A stretch of DNA of 44,242 bases, from NCBI GenBank assembly GCA_022769625.1, contig JALEJP010000005.1, positions 1 through 44,242 of the forward strand, read 5' to 3'. Under the pieces are notes generated by a model. It ran no database searches. It had not been told where the DNA came from and saw only the letters and a list, made by a program, of their open reading frames with translations. The stretch's first letter is position 1; every line of letters begins with the position of its first letter. Below, piece after piece: positions 24,571 to 33,346 of the stretch. Made by a program: the position numbers and the translations under genes. This DNA comes from Lachnospiraceae bacterium. Its GTDB lineage: Bacteria > Bacillota > Clostridia > Lachnospirales > Lachnospiraceae.

Positions 24571-25959
24571 ATGCTCAACACAATCGAAAGTATCAACAGC
24601 GTTGTGAATAATTTCATCTGGGGTGTGCCGGCCATGATCTGTATCATCGGTGTGGGGCTGATCCTCAGCTTCCGCACCGGATTCATCCAGATCCGCAAGT
24701 TCCCTTATGCAATGAAAGCAACCATAGGCCGCATGTTCAAAAAGAAAACTGCTTCCGATGGTTCCATCACCCCCTTCCAGGCAGTCTGTACCGCGCTGGC
24801 AGCTACAGTGGGAACCGGTAATATCGCCGGTGTGGCGGGCGCTATCGCCATCGGCGGACCAGGAGCTGTATTCTGGATGTGGATTTCCGCATTATTAGGT
24901 ATGTGCACAAAATTTGCCGAAGTAACCCTTGCCGTTCATTTTCGCGAGAAGAACAAGGATGGGGATCTGGTAGGCGGACCCATGTACTACATAAAGAACG
25001 GACTCAGCAAAAACTGGCGTTTTCTTGCATACCTGTTCTCCCTGTTTGGTGTGCTTACCGTTTTTGGAACCGGCAATGCCACTCAGGTAAATACAATTAC
25101 GACTGCAGTAAATTCTGCATTGCTGAATTATAATCTCATTGGAGAAGACGCAACGAAAACAGTCAGCCTGGTCATTGGCATCATCATTGCCATTGCTGTG
25201 GCGCTGGTATTATTAGGCGGGATCAAACGTATCGGAAATGTCTGCGAAAAACTGGTTCCTTTCATGGCTGTTTTCTATGTGATTCTGGCTATTGGCGTAC
25301 TCATCCTCAACATTGGCAAGGTTCCTTCCGTATTCTACTCAATTTTTTACGGGGCTTTCAATCCTCAGGCAGTCACAGGCGGTATTGTAGGTACTCTTTT
25401 TACCAGTATGAAAAAGGGTGTCTCCAGAGGTATTTTCTCCAATGAGGCCGGCCTGGGAACCGGATCCATTGCCCATGCATGTGCTGATACAAGAAATCCG
25501 GTAAAACAGGGGCTCTTTGGTATCTTTGAAGTATTTACAGACACGATCGTCATCTGTACTCTGACTGCACTGGTCATCCTCTGCAGCGGAACCGGTATCC
25601 AATATGGCAGTGCCGCCGGTGCGGAACTGACCATCAGCGGATTTACCGCCACCTATGGCAACTGGGTTTCCATTTTCACAGCCATTGCACTTTGTTCTTT
25701 TGCCTTCTCCACCATTCTCGGATGGGGACTGTACGGAGCCAGATGCGCAGAATTCCTTTTCTCAAACAAGGTCATCAAACCCTTCATGTTCCTGTACTCA
25801 CTGGTTGCCATTGTGGGAGCAACCATGGATCTGGGCCTTCTGTGGGATATTGCAGAGACCTTCAATGGTCTGATGGCGATTCCAAACCTGATTGCTCTGT
25901 TCCTGTTATCCGGAACAGTCGCAAAGCTGGCCAGAGAATATTTTGCACATCCGGACTGA
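24571..25959 (+). CDS. Sodium:alanine/glycine symporter (AGCS family)
   Basis: 462 residues with about ten membrane segments and the AGCS hallmarks: AATVGTGNIAGVAGAIAIGG, GGPMYYIKNGLSKNW, FSNEAGLGTGSIAHACADTR and GWGLYGARCAEFLF. AGCS proteins import alanine or glycine with sodium. Which amino acid is taken cannot be told. The ATG follows AAAGAGG at 8 nt. The gene stands alone between two terminators, so it is probably monocistronic. Confidence 0.92.
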   Translation: MLNTIESINSVVNNFIWGVPAMICIIGVGLILSFRTGFIQIRKFPYAMKATIGRMFKKKTASDGSITPFQAVCTALAATVGTGNIAGVAGAIAIGGPGAVFWMWISALLGMCTKFAEVTLAVHFREKNKDGDLVGGPMYYIKNGLSKNWRFLAYLFSLFGVLTVFGTGNATQVNTITTAVNSALLNYNLIGEDATKTVSLVIGIIIAIAVALVLLGGIKRIGNVCEKLVPFMAVFYVILAIGVLILNIGKVPSVFYSIFYGAFNPQAVTGGIVGTLFTSMKKGVSRGIFSNEAGLGTGSIAHACADTRNPVKQGLFGIFEVFTDTIVICTLTALVILCSGTGIQYGSAAGAELTISGFTATYGNWVSIFTAIALCSFAFSTILGWGLYGARCAEFLFSNKVIKPFMFLYSLVAIVGATMDLGLLWDIAETFNGLMAIPNLIALFLLSGTVAKLAREYFAHPD

Positions 25960-26039
25960 GACTTTTGCTTGTGTAAATCAGATTTCTGCTCATATGACAT
26001 CCACAATTTTGAGCATCTGAGTTTTATAATCTTTCAAAT

Positions 26040-26087
26040 AAAAATGAACGATAGCATCTCTGAAACAGATTCTATCGTTCATTTTTT
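26040..26087. terminator. Strong bidirectional terminator
   Basis: A perfect 15-bp stem (26040-26054 with 26072-26086) with AAAAA on one side and TTTTTT on the other closes both the symporter gene and the minus-strand multicopper oxidase remnant. Confidence 0.88.
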
Positions 26088-26094
26088 ATTTGCT

Positions 26095-26728
26095 CTATCT
26101 CTGCTTCACACCATGCATAATTCTTCCGCACATTTCTTTACATCTGCACCTGATCGAACGTTTCAACACACGAAAAATGCCCCACATCCCTGACTCAACA
26201 TCCCATCCAAAGCTTCCGGAACGATACAAATAATCACCCGGACAGGAAGCCCCGTCTTTCAGTTCCATATCAAAACGATTTCCGATACTGATTCCCCCCT
26301 GAAGAGGAATCTCTCTGGACAAGGCATCTTTTGGCTGTTCTCTCCATAAATGTCCGTGAATATTGGTAGCTTCCTCGCTGCTTCTGGCATCCGCCATGTC
26401 GTGAAACAGGAAAACACCTTCTGTATTTGCATACCATGTGTATACGATTTCGCAGCCTGCGGTTCAACGAATTGCGAAATCGTACTTTTACCGTATCGCC
26501 GAGATTCACGCGCAGCACCAGAGGCTGTACCTCCTAATAAGGCTGCGTCGGCATTTGCTGAAATCTGCGTAAAGACTCCTCCTGTATTCTCTGTGCATCC
26601 TCTTCCAGTACATACAGAAGTCCATCGGGATCATAATCCCCATATTGATTATATACCATCGGAATCTCGATCGCTTCTATTGTAAAATAACGCGTTCTGG
26701 TTTGACAGGGATATTGACATAATTCCAT
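26095..26728 (-). pseudogene. Multicopper-oxidase-like gene reduced to its two ends
   Basis: The frame starts MELCQYPCQTRTRYFTIEAI and reads through VYNQYGDYDPDGLLYVLEED to an in-frame TAG at 26534-26536. The same frame then continues PLVLRVNLGDTVKVRFRNSL. A deletion shifts the frame into VYTWYANTEGVFLFHDMADA and SSEEATNIHG, which joins HLWREQPKDALSRE and ends with CPGDYLYRSGSFGWDVESGM. These match by eye the N- and C-terminal parts of large multicopper oxidases, with most of the copper domains missing. At least one nonsense mutation and two internal deletions are needed. The start keeps a good GGGAGGG site and sits 4 nt after the DUF2935 stop. Confidence 0.8.
26443..26484. repeat. 12-bp inverted repeat at the oxidase deletion junction
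   Basis: TACGATTTCGCA (26443-26454) is repeated inverted at 26473-26484, 18 nt apart, exactly where the oxidase reading frame breaks. One arm would be ordinary coding sequence; the other looks like a copy made during repair. Confidence 0.7.
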
Positions 26729-26731
26729 AGT

Positions 26732-27643
26732 TTATTCCCTCCCCTTCCCATCTTCTTTCAGGATACGGAGATAATGATTCGCCTCCCGAAGCACATGGTC
26801 CGCCAGGAGGGGAAGAATGATGGAGCGTATACTGCAGCCGGTAATCCCCCTGGTACCTGCTGCTTTAAAATCACGGTACTGCTCCGTTTTTTCCAATGTT
26901 TTCCTTGTCAATTCATCCATAGTCCGGCAATCCTGTTTCCTCGCCTCTTCCAACAGCCGGCAGTAATCCCCGGCGAAATTATCTGCCGTTTCCATAAGTT
27001 CACATTCCGTTGGGTCCAGCAATCCACGAATAAACGCTGCATGTTCCATCATGATCCGGTTCCAGAACAGTTCTGTCTCCTTTAAATCTTTCGGCGGCAG
27101 AAAGCCGTTTTCCTCCAGTGCCGTGATAATCTGCCGGTATAATTTTGCCTCCCGGAGGATGTGTTCGATCAGCAGCGGATAATTTGCAGTGTACAGGTTA
27201 CACGATGTGACCTCCTGCAGTATTTTGTTTTTAAACGCAATCAATCCATTCAACAGATGCAGAACATTCTGATTCAGATGACGTACCTGCTGAGCCATTC
27301 GTCTGTTGGAACATCTCATGCAGCCTGCCCGCAGTTTCTTTTCTGCCCGCGTAATCCGGACATCAATTGGAATTTTCGTAAGCTTTCTTGTCTGCTGTTC
27401 TGCCATTTCCGTAAATTCTGTAAACACTTCTCCGGAACGCAAAACATCTTCGCTTACGATTCCATCGGCAAGCCGGACGGACCGTTCCAGTACTCTTTCA
27501 AATTGTTCATGGAACCAGTCTGCATTTCTTCTATACTCAATCTCTCCTGCTGGAAAAGCAGCCTGAAGAAACAATGCATGTTCTCTCATAATTCTTCCGA
27601 AAAACAAATGCGTTTCCAGTGAAGTTCTGATATATTCTCCCAT
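26732..27643 (-). CDS. DUF2935 family protein (ferritin/hemerythrin-like helical bundle)
   Basis: About 303 residues, starting at ATG 27641-27643 (MGEYIRTSLETHLFFGRIMR) 11 nt after AAGGGG; an ATG three codons upstream is too close to that site. Two similar halves each contain Glu/His pairs on helices: RIMREHALFLQAAF and LLIEHILREAKLYRQI in the first, IMMEHAAFIRGLLDP and LLADHVLREANHYL in the second. This is the DUF2935 pattern, thought to bind two metal ions. The function is unproven. The gene is directly upstream of the broken multicopper oxidase, and these may once have worked as a metal/oxygen-handling pair. Confidence 0.82.
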   Translation of the reverse strand: MGEYIRTSLETHLFFGRIMREHALFLQAAFPAGEIEYRRNADWFHEQFERVLERSVRLADGIVSEDVLRSGEVFTEFTEMAEQQTRKLTKIPIDVRITRAEKKLRAGCMRCSNRRMAQQVRHLNQNVLHLLNGLIAFKNKILQEVTSCNLYTANYPLLIEHILREAKLYRQIITALEENGFLPPKDLKETELFWNRIMMEHAAFIRGLLDPTECELMETADNFAGDYCRLLEEARKQDCRTMDELTRKTLEKTEQYRDFKAAGTRGITGCSIRSIILPLLADHVLREANHYLRILKEDGKGRE

Positions 27644-27778
27644 TTTCTGCATATCCCCTTATAATATTTCTTTATAATATATACAGACATCCTGGTTTTG
27701 GCAATTCTTTTCCCCGGGAACTTTTGATATCTTCATCCAGCATTTTCCTTTGACTTCTGACAGAAGCCTCTGGCTTTA

Positions 27779-29968
27779 TCATACTTTACTTTCTGCACTG
27801 CTGTATGCTATGGCATAAAACAGCTCCTGAGAATTCAGCTTCACATCATTCAGACTTCGATCCACATAATTTCCATTTGAATTCAGAGATTTTCCCTTTT
27901 CATCATCATTCATCATAGTTTCGAACATCCAGTCAAGGCGCATTTTCAGTTTTTCATCAAGAACCGGTGCAGCCACTTCCACCCGGCGAACGGTATTTCT
28001 TGTCATGAAATCAGCTGATGCGATATATACTTTCTCACGTTCTTTTGTTCCAAACCGATAAATCCTGGAATGCTCCAGGAAACGTCCCACGATACTCACG
28101 ACTTCAATATTTTCCGTATAACCTTTGACTTTCGGAATCAGACAACAAATGCCTCTGACGATCATTTCAATTTTTACGCCCGCCTGAGAAGCTTCTACCA
28201 GTTTGTTAATAAGCACTTTGTCTGTCAGCGAATTGATTTTGATACCAATGTATCCTTCCTCACCATTCTTCACATGGGCAATCTCTTCGTCCATCATATC
28301 CAGTACTTTATTCTGTAAGCACTTTGGAGCCACCAGAAGAAGATTTGTTTCTTCCACAGTTTCCCCTTTTAACAGTGCAGCAAAAACTTCCGCCGCTTCT
28401 TTTCCAATTTCCTGATTTGCTGTGATTAAAGACAGATCCGTATACAAAGCAGATGTTTTTTCATTATAGTTGCCGGTTCCTATCTGTGTGATATAAGATA
28501 CACCCTCCTCTGTTTTTCTGGAAATCAGGCAGAGCTTGGAATGTACTTTATATCCGTTCAATCCGTAGATTACCCTGCATCCTGCTTCTTCCAGCTTTCT
28601 GGAATATTCAATATTGCTTTCTTCGTCAAACCGTGCCCGAAGTTCTACCAGAACAACCACTTCTTTTCCGTTTTCCGCAGCTTCCACCAACGCATCCACA
28701 ATCTGACTTTTATACGCCAGTCGGTATAAGGTCATCTTTATAGATACCACTGTTTCATCTTTTGCCGCTTCGTAAAGCAATTGGATAAACGGCTTAATAC
28801 TTTCAAATGGGTAAGACAATAACACGTCCTTTTTCATGATCTGCGGAATCAGACGGCTTTTATCATCCAGCTCCGGAGTCATTCTCGGAGTACGTCTCTG
28901 ATAGAAAAGTTCCTCCTGATCTGTGTTTTTCAGGTAACTCTGAATAGCAAACACAAAAGACATGTCCAGCGGAACTCTGGATAAAAATACATGCTCCTTC
29001 TCCACATGAATATCCTTACATAAGGAGCGGATCATTTTTTTATTCAGTTCCCTGGAAAGCTCCATCCTTACCGGGTTCATCCTTTTTCTCTGTTTGATCA
29101 GATTTTCCATTGCCTCTCTGTAATCCAGATCCTCATCATAAATGGTTTCTGTATCGATATCTGCATTTCTTGTAATGCGAAGCAGAGATTTTTCTTTTAC
29201 CTCATAGTTTATAAACATTTTGGGGAGAAAATGAAGTATCAGCTCTTCCGAAAGCATAAAAGTTCCCTTTCTGGTTGGGATATCGATCAGACGTTTAAAA
29301 ACGTTATTGCTGCATGGAATAATAGCGGTTTTTGTCTTTCCTCCTTTTGTTGCCAGCAAAGCCACCGCATAAATATCTTTATTTTTTAAGAACGGAAATG
29401 GCTGCTGTTTACTCACAATATTTGCCGACAGGTATGGTGCAATCTCATGATCAAAATATGTTTCCAAAAGCTTTCCTTCTTCAGCAGACAATTTATTAAA
29501 ATTGATCAGACGTACCCCTTTCGGTTCCAGTTCTCCCATCAGTTGCTCATAAATCACGGCCTTCTTCTGATCCAATTCTCTGGTGACCTGCAGGATTGCT
29601 TCCACCTGTTCTTCACTGGTCATATTGGTCTTGTTTTCACGTACCACTTCGAAGGACTCCATCTGATCCATGAGAGTGCCGACTCTTACCCTGTAAAATT
29701 CATCCAGATTTGACTGATATATAGCCGCAAAGGTCAAACGTTCTGCCAAAGGTACCTTTGGATTTCCCGCCTCATTCAATACCCTCTCATTAAATTTCAG
29801 CCATGACAATTCTCTGTTCATCATATATGGAATATTTTCTGCTATCTTCTCTGCTTTTTTCATTGGAATAGTTCCTTTCTCAAAAATAGTTTCTTCTTTT
29901 TTCGTTTCTTCTTTTTTCATTTTTTCCAGGCAATCAATCAGCCATTGTAAAAAACGATTCCAGATCAT
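27779..29968 (-). CDS. ppk1: Polyphosphate kinase 1
   Basis: 729 residues. PPK1 domains appear in order: the N domain (NIPYMMNRELSWLKFNERVL, then PLAERLTFAAIYQSNLDEFY), a head domain, and two phospholipase-D-like catalytic domains. The phosphorylated histidine lies in GYKVHSKLCLIS (about H476), and the partner segment is IYRFGTKEREKVYIASADFM. The enzyme reversibly makes polyphosphate from ATP. GGAGGATAGAAAAT precedes the first ATG. A second ATG 35 codons in (MKKAEKIAENIPYM) also has AAAGGAAC and may be the true start, since the intervening residues are a low-complexity Lys/Glu/Thr stretch. Confidence 0.95.
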   Translation of the reverse strand: MIWNRFLQWLIDCLEKMKKEETKKEETIFEKGTIPMKKAEKIAENIPYMMNRELSWLKFNERVLNEAGNPKVPLAERLTFAAIYQSNLDEFYRVRVGTLMDQMESFEVVRENKTNMTSEEQVEAILQVTRELDQKKAVIYEQLMGELEPKGVRLINFNKLSAEEGKLLETYFDHEIAPYLSANIVSKQQPFPFLKNKDIYAVALLATKGGKTKTAIIPCSNNVFKRLIDIPTRKGTFMLSEELILHFLPKMFINYEVKEKSLLRITRNADIDTETIYDEDLDYREAMENLIKQRKRMNPVRMELSRELNKKMIRSLCKDIHVEKEHVFLSRVPLDMSFVFAIQSYLKNTDQEELFYQRRTPRMTPELDDKSRLIPQIMKKDVLLSYPFESIKPFIQLLYEAAKDETVVSIKMTLYRLAYKSQIVDALVEAAENGKEVVVLVELRARFDEESNIEYSRKLEEAGCRVIYGLNGYKVHSKLCLISRKTEEGVSYITQIGTGNYNEKTSALYTDLSLITANQEIGKEAAEVFAALLKGETVEETNLLLVAPKCLQNKVLDMMDEEIAHVKNGEEGYIGIKINSLTDKVLINKLVEASQAGVKIEMIVRGICCLIPKVKGYTENIEVVSIVGRFLEHSRIYRFGTKEREKVYIASADFMTRNTVRRVEVAAPVLDEKLKMRLDWMFETMMNDDEKGKSLNSNGNYVDRSLNDVKLNSQELFYAIAYSSAESKV

Positions 29969-30031
29969 ATTTTCTATCCTCCAACTATGGAAAAGCTTTG
30001 CCTGTTACTTGTCTGCAAACCATTCCCATAA

Positions 30032-30060
30032 TATAAAGAATGATAATACGCAAATGTCAA
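30032..30060 (-). promoter_or_regulatory. Promoter of ppk1
   Basis: On the minus strand TTGACA (30055-30060) and TTTATA (30032-30037) are 17 nt apart, giving a leader of about 57 nt. The rest of the 29969-30306 gap has no gene; it holds this promoter and the terminator of the symporter gene. Confidence 0.6.
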
Positions 30061-30237
30061 ATCAGAGAGATATCTGTGTTAAATTTATGTAAAAGTCACC
30101 GCCTGATTCACAACGGATTGCTTGAATTCTCAAAACACCTGTCCAATGTCTCCATTGATGCAGGCATAGCTGGAATTGGGGGAAGAGTATAAGGCAAAAC
30201 AGTAAAAATTGACATCCATTCGTGCACCCGCCAGATA

Positions 30238-30280
30238 TATAAAAATAGCTAAAACCAGTTTCATCCTGATTTTAGCTATT
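30238..30280 (-). terminator. Terminator after the sodium:solute symporter gene
   Basis: An 11-bp stem (30244-30254 with 30270-30280) is followed on the minus strand by TTTTTATATA, 27 nt beyond the stop. Confidence 0.8.
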
Positions 30281-30306
30281 GATACATCTGACTTAATATA
30301 GTTACA

Positions 30307-31842
30307 CTATTTTCCAAGCGCTGTTTTCTGTGAAACTACAGTATCCTTATCATAACATGCAAAGGCATCATCTACCAGTTTCTTGTCCGGCTTAGGAGTT
30401 ATAAGACTGACAAGCGGTACGATAATAAGACCGCCGAGCATAGCGATTGCTCCTGTATTGATCGGAGACTGCATAATTGCAGGCAGACTCTGTCTTGCGA
30501 ACATATTGATAAAAGTAAGACCGCAGCCCCAGATAAAGGATACCCAACAGGATGCCACTGTTGTTTTCTTCCAGTACAACGAATACAGGAATGGTGCCAA
30601 GAAAGAACCTGCAAGCGCTCCCCAGGACACACCCATCAGCTGTGCGATGAAAGTTACGGAACTCTTGTACTGAATCAATGCGAGGATCGCAGAAATTGCA
30701 ATAAATACTACGATAAATCCACGAATTGCAGCAACCTGCTTTTTCTCATCCATATCTTTTACGACGTTATCTTTAATAAAGTCGATCGTCAGTGTGGAGC
30801 TGGATGCGATTACCAGAGAAGACAGTGTGGACATAGATGCGGAAAGTACCAGGATTACCACCAGTGCGATCAACATCGGACTTAAGCTCTCCAGCATAGT
30901 CGGAATAACAGAATCATATCCATTCGCAGCAATATCAATCTTATCCGAAAACAGACGTCCAAAACCACCAAGAAAATAACATCCGCCAGCTACAACAAGA
31001 GCAAACAGGGTGGAAATAATCGTTCCCTTCTGGATCGCATTCTCATCTTTGATTGCATAAAATTTCTGAACCATCTGAGGAAGTCCCCATGTACCAAGGG
31101 AAGTAAGTATTACCACAAACATCAGATTCAAAGGATCCGGTCCAAAGAAGGAAGCAAATACACCAGGTGTGGAAGAAACTGTTTCATCAGAAATCTGCGC
31201 AAGACCCTGATATGCTTCCATAAACCCGCCTTTGCTGGCAAGAACCGCTGCAATAACTGCAACAATACCAACCAGCATAACCATACCCTGAATAAAATCA
31301 TTGATTGCAGTTGCCATATATCCGCCAGCGATTACATAAATAGCGGTCAGAACAGCCATCAGAATAATACATATGGAATAATCAATGTCAAATGCCATTC
31401 CGAACAGTCTGGAAAGACCATTATACAGAGATGCTGTATACGGAATCAGAAATACAAAGATGATCAGAGAAGCACAAAGCTTCAGAGCTTTGCTGTTAAA
31501 TCTCTGTCCAAAAAACTGCGGCATAGTCGCTGAGTCAAGATGCTGTGTCATAATTCTGGTTCTTCTTCCAAGGACTACCCATGCAAGAAGGGAACCGATG
31601 ACGGCATTTCCAATACCTGCCCAGGTAGCAGCGATACCATATTTCCATCCAAACTGACCTGCGTATCCTACAAATACTACAGCGGAAAAATAAGAGGTAC
31701 CGTACGCGAAAGCAGTGAGCCACGGACCAACGGAACGTCCGCCCAATACGAAACCATTTACATCTGTTGCGGTTTTGCGGCAATACAGCCCGATTGCGAT
31801 CATCAGTGCAAAGTATGCCAGGAGTACAATTACTTTTAACAT
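30307..31842 (-). CDS. Sodium:solute symporter (SSS family)
   Basis: About 511 residues with some 12-13 membrane segments. It starts at ATG 31840-31842 (MLKVIVLLAYFALMIAIGLY) behind AGAGGAAAG; the upstream 19 residues are not needed. SSS motifs are GTSYFSAVVFVGYAGQFGWK near TM2-3, VIAGGYMATAINDFIQGM, and the sodium-site region SASMSTLSSLVIASSSTLT. Substrate is not readable from sequence. Context suggests an aromatic acid or amino acid: the gene is divergent from an aminotransferase, and its promoter carries the same operator as the CoA-ligase gene 7 kb away. Known SSS members include phenylacetate permease PaaL. Confidence 0.88.
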   Translation of the reverse strand: MLKVIVLLAYFALMIAIGLYCRKTATDVNGFVLGGRSVGPWLTAFAYGTSYFSAVVFVGYAGQFGWKYGIAATWAGIGNAVIGSLLAWVVLGRRTRIMTQHLDSATMPQFFGQRFNSKALKLCASLIIFVFLIPYTASLYNGLSRLFGMAFDIDYSICIILMAVLTAIYVIAGGYMATAINDFIQGMVMLVGIVAVIAAVLASKGGFMEAYQGLAQISDETVSSTPGVFASFFGPDPLNLMFVVILTSLGTWGLPQMVQKFYAIKDENAIQKGTIISTLFALVVAGGCYFLGGFGRLFSDKIDIAANGYDSVIPTMLESLSPMLIALVVILVLSASMSTLSSLVIASSSTLTIDFIKDNVVKDMDEKKQVAAIRGFIVVFIAISAILALIQYKSSVTFIAQLMGVSWGALAGSFLAPFLYSLYWKKTTVASCWVSFIWGCGLTFINMFARQSLPAIMQSPINTGAIAMLGGLIIVPLVSLITPKPDKKLVDDAFACYDKDTVVSQKTALGK

Positions 31843-31910
31843 TTTTCTTTCCTCTTTCTTTACGACTAGCTTCATTAGTCTTTGTATTTTCTTTAACACA
31901 AAAAAGTTTT

Positions 31911-31928
31911 AAACTTTAAAACTTTAAA
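31911..31928 (-). promoter_or_regulatory. Operator site 1 (symporter promoter)
   Basis: On the minus strand TTTAAAGTTTTAAAGTTT, matching operator 38965-38982 at 17 of 18 positions and in the same orientation relative to its promoter. It starts 8 nt after the -10 box, so it covers roughly +2 to +20. A 19-bp palindrome (31905-31923) overlaps it. Confidence 0.7.
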
Positions 31929-31936
31929 GTAATTTG

Positions 31937-31965
31937 ATTGTATCATACTGATTTTTATCTGTCAA
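31937..31965 (-). promoter_or_regulatory. Promoter of the sodium:solute symporter gene
   Basis: On the minus strand TTGACA (31960-31965), 17-nt spacer, TACAAT (31937-31942). This is near-consensus. Confidence 0.8.
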
Positions 31966-32040
31966 TATAATTGCTTCTATTGCTGCTTTTTTGTCTTTTC
32001 TTTTCGGAGATGGAAATGTACCTCCTTCGGGATTCTTTGA

Positions 32041-32069
32041 TTGACAAATAAAAAAAATTGCTCTATCAT
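32041..32069 (+). promoter_or_regulatory. Promoter of the aminotransferase-amidohydrolase operon
   Basis: TTGACA (32041-32046), 17-nt spacer, TATCAT (32064-32069), with the ATG 47 nt beyond the predicted start of transcription. Confidence 0.75.
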
Positions 32070-32122
32070 TATTGCAGTAATACGTTAATGTAGAATAACA
32101 ATAGAATAACGAGGTAATCGTC

Positions 32123-33313
32123 ATGGCAAATTTAAATGAAAGAATGGTTGCTCTGGGAACTTCCCGTTCCATAATCCGCGAGCTTTTTGAATACGGAAAA
32201 CAAAGAGCTGCAATCGTCGGCGCAGAGAATGTATTTGATTTTTCTATCGGAAATCCAAGTGTTCCATCCCCGGACGCAGTCAATGAAACCGCAATAAAAC
32301 TCCTCCAGGAAACCGATCCTGTCGTCATTCACGGATATACCAGTGCACAGGGAGACATCGGTGTCAGGAAACTTCTTGCAGATTCCGTAAACAAACGTTT
32401 TGACACTTCCTTCGGACCAGACAACTTTTATGTATCCGTAGGTGCTGCTGCTGCTCTTTGCTGTTGTCTGAACGGTCTCTGCAATATAGATGATGAAGTT
32501 ATTGTATTTGCTCCATATTTTCCGGAATATAAAGTGTTCATCGAAGGTGCTGGAGCAAAGATGAATCTCATCCCTGCAGACACCAGGGCTTTTCAGATTG
32601 ACTTCGAAAAATTTGAATCAGCTATTAACAGGAAAACAAAAGCAGTCATCGTAAACTCTCCCAACAATCCCTGTGGTGTCGTGTACTCACATGAGACCTG
32701 CACCAGACTTGCACAGATTCTGAGGGAAAAATCCGCAGAGTTTGGCCATACCATTTATCTTATTGCAGATGAGCCATATCGGGAGATCGTTTTCGATGGT
32801 GTTAAAGTCCCATATCTGCCAAAGTATTACAACAATACCCTGGTATGTTATTCCTGGTCCAAATCCCTTTCTCTTCCTGGAGAACGTCTGGGATACATTC
32901 TTGTTCCGGATGAAGTAGAAGAACATGAACTGGTATACGCAGCGGTTGCAGGCGCAGGCCGTTCCCTTGGATATGTAAATGCACCAGGGCTCTTTCAGCG
33001 GGTATGTGCCATGTGTGCAGATATGACTGCCGATATCACCATCTACGAGACCAACCGTAATCTTCTTTATAACGGACTTCGTGATCTTGGTTTTGAGGTA
33101 GTAAAACCCGACGGCACTTTCTACATCTTCCCAAAAACATTGGAGGAAGACGATATTGCTTTTTGTGAAAGAGCTAAACAGTACGATATTCTCATCGTTC
33201 CAGGAACTGGTTTTGGCTGCCCGGGACATACACGTATTTCCTACTGCGTACCTACAGAGAGAATTGAACGCGCTCTGACTGCATTCAGAAAGCTGGCAGA
33301 GTCTTACAAATAA
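32123..33313 (+). CDS. PLP-dependent class I aminotransferase
   Basis: 396 residues, fold-type I aminotransferase. The PLP lysine is K247 in SWSKSLSLPGERLGY. Also seen are VNSPNNPCGVVYSHE (substrate and PLP contacts), LIADEPYREIVFDG with the Asp that holds the pyridine ring, and a C-terminal RISYCVPTERIERAL with the carboxylate-binding Arg. It has the length and layout of aspartate/aromatic aminotransferases of subgroup I. Amino donor and acceptor are unknown. Its place beside indolepyruvate oxidoreductase and phenylacetate-CoA ligase genes suggests interconversion of an aromatic amino acid and its 2-oxoacid. GAGGTAATCGTC precedes the ATG. Confidence 0.9.
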   Translation: MANLNERMVALGTSRSIIRELFEYGKQRAAIVGAENVFDFSIGNPSVPSPDAVNETAIKLLQETDPVVIHGYTSAQGDIGVRKLLADSVNKRFDTSFGPDNFYVSVGAAAALCCCLNGLCNIDDEVIVFAPYFPEYKVFIEGAGAKMNLIPADTRAFQIDFEKFESAINRKTKAVIVNSPNNPCGVVYSHETCTRLAQILREKSAEFGHTIYLIADEPYREIVFDGVKVPYLPKYYNNTLVCYSWSKSLSLPGERLGYILVPDEVEEHELVYAAVAGAGRSLGYVNAPGLFQRVCAMCADMTADITIYETNRNLLYNGLRDLGFEVVKPDGTFYIFPKTLEEDDIAFCERAKQYDILIVPGTGFGCPGHTRISYCVPTERIERALTAFRKLAESYK

Positions 33314-33346
33314 AATAAGATTTGTTGCTTAGAAGAGAAAACATCC

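Noticed and set aside
29870-29930. Short repeats near the start of ppk1 (AAAAAAGAAGAAAC units)
   Set aside because: They encode a Lys/Glu/Thr low-complexity N-terminus and are too short and few to be a functional repeat array.
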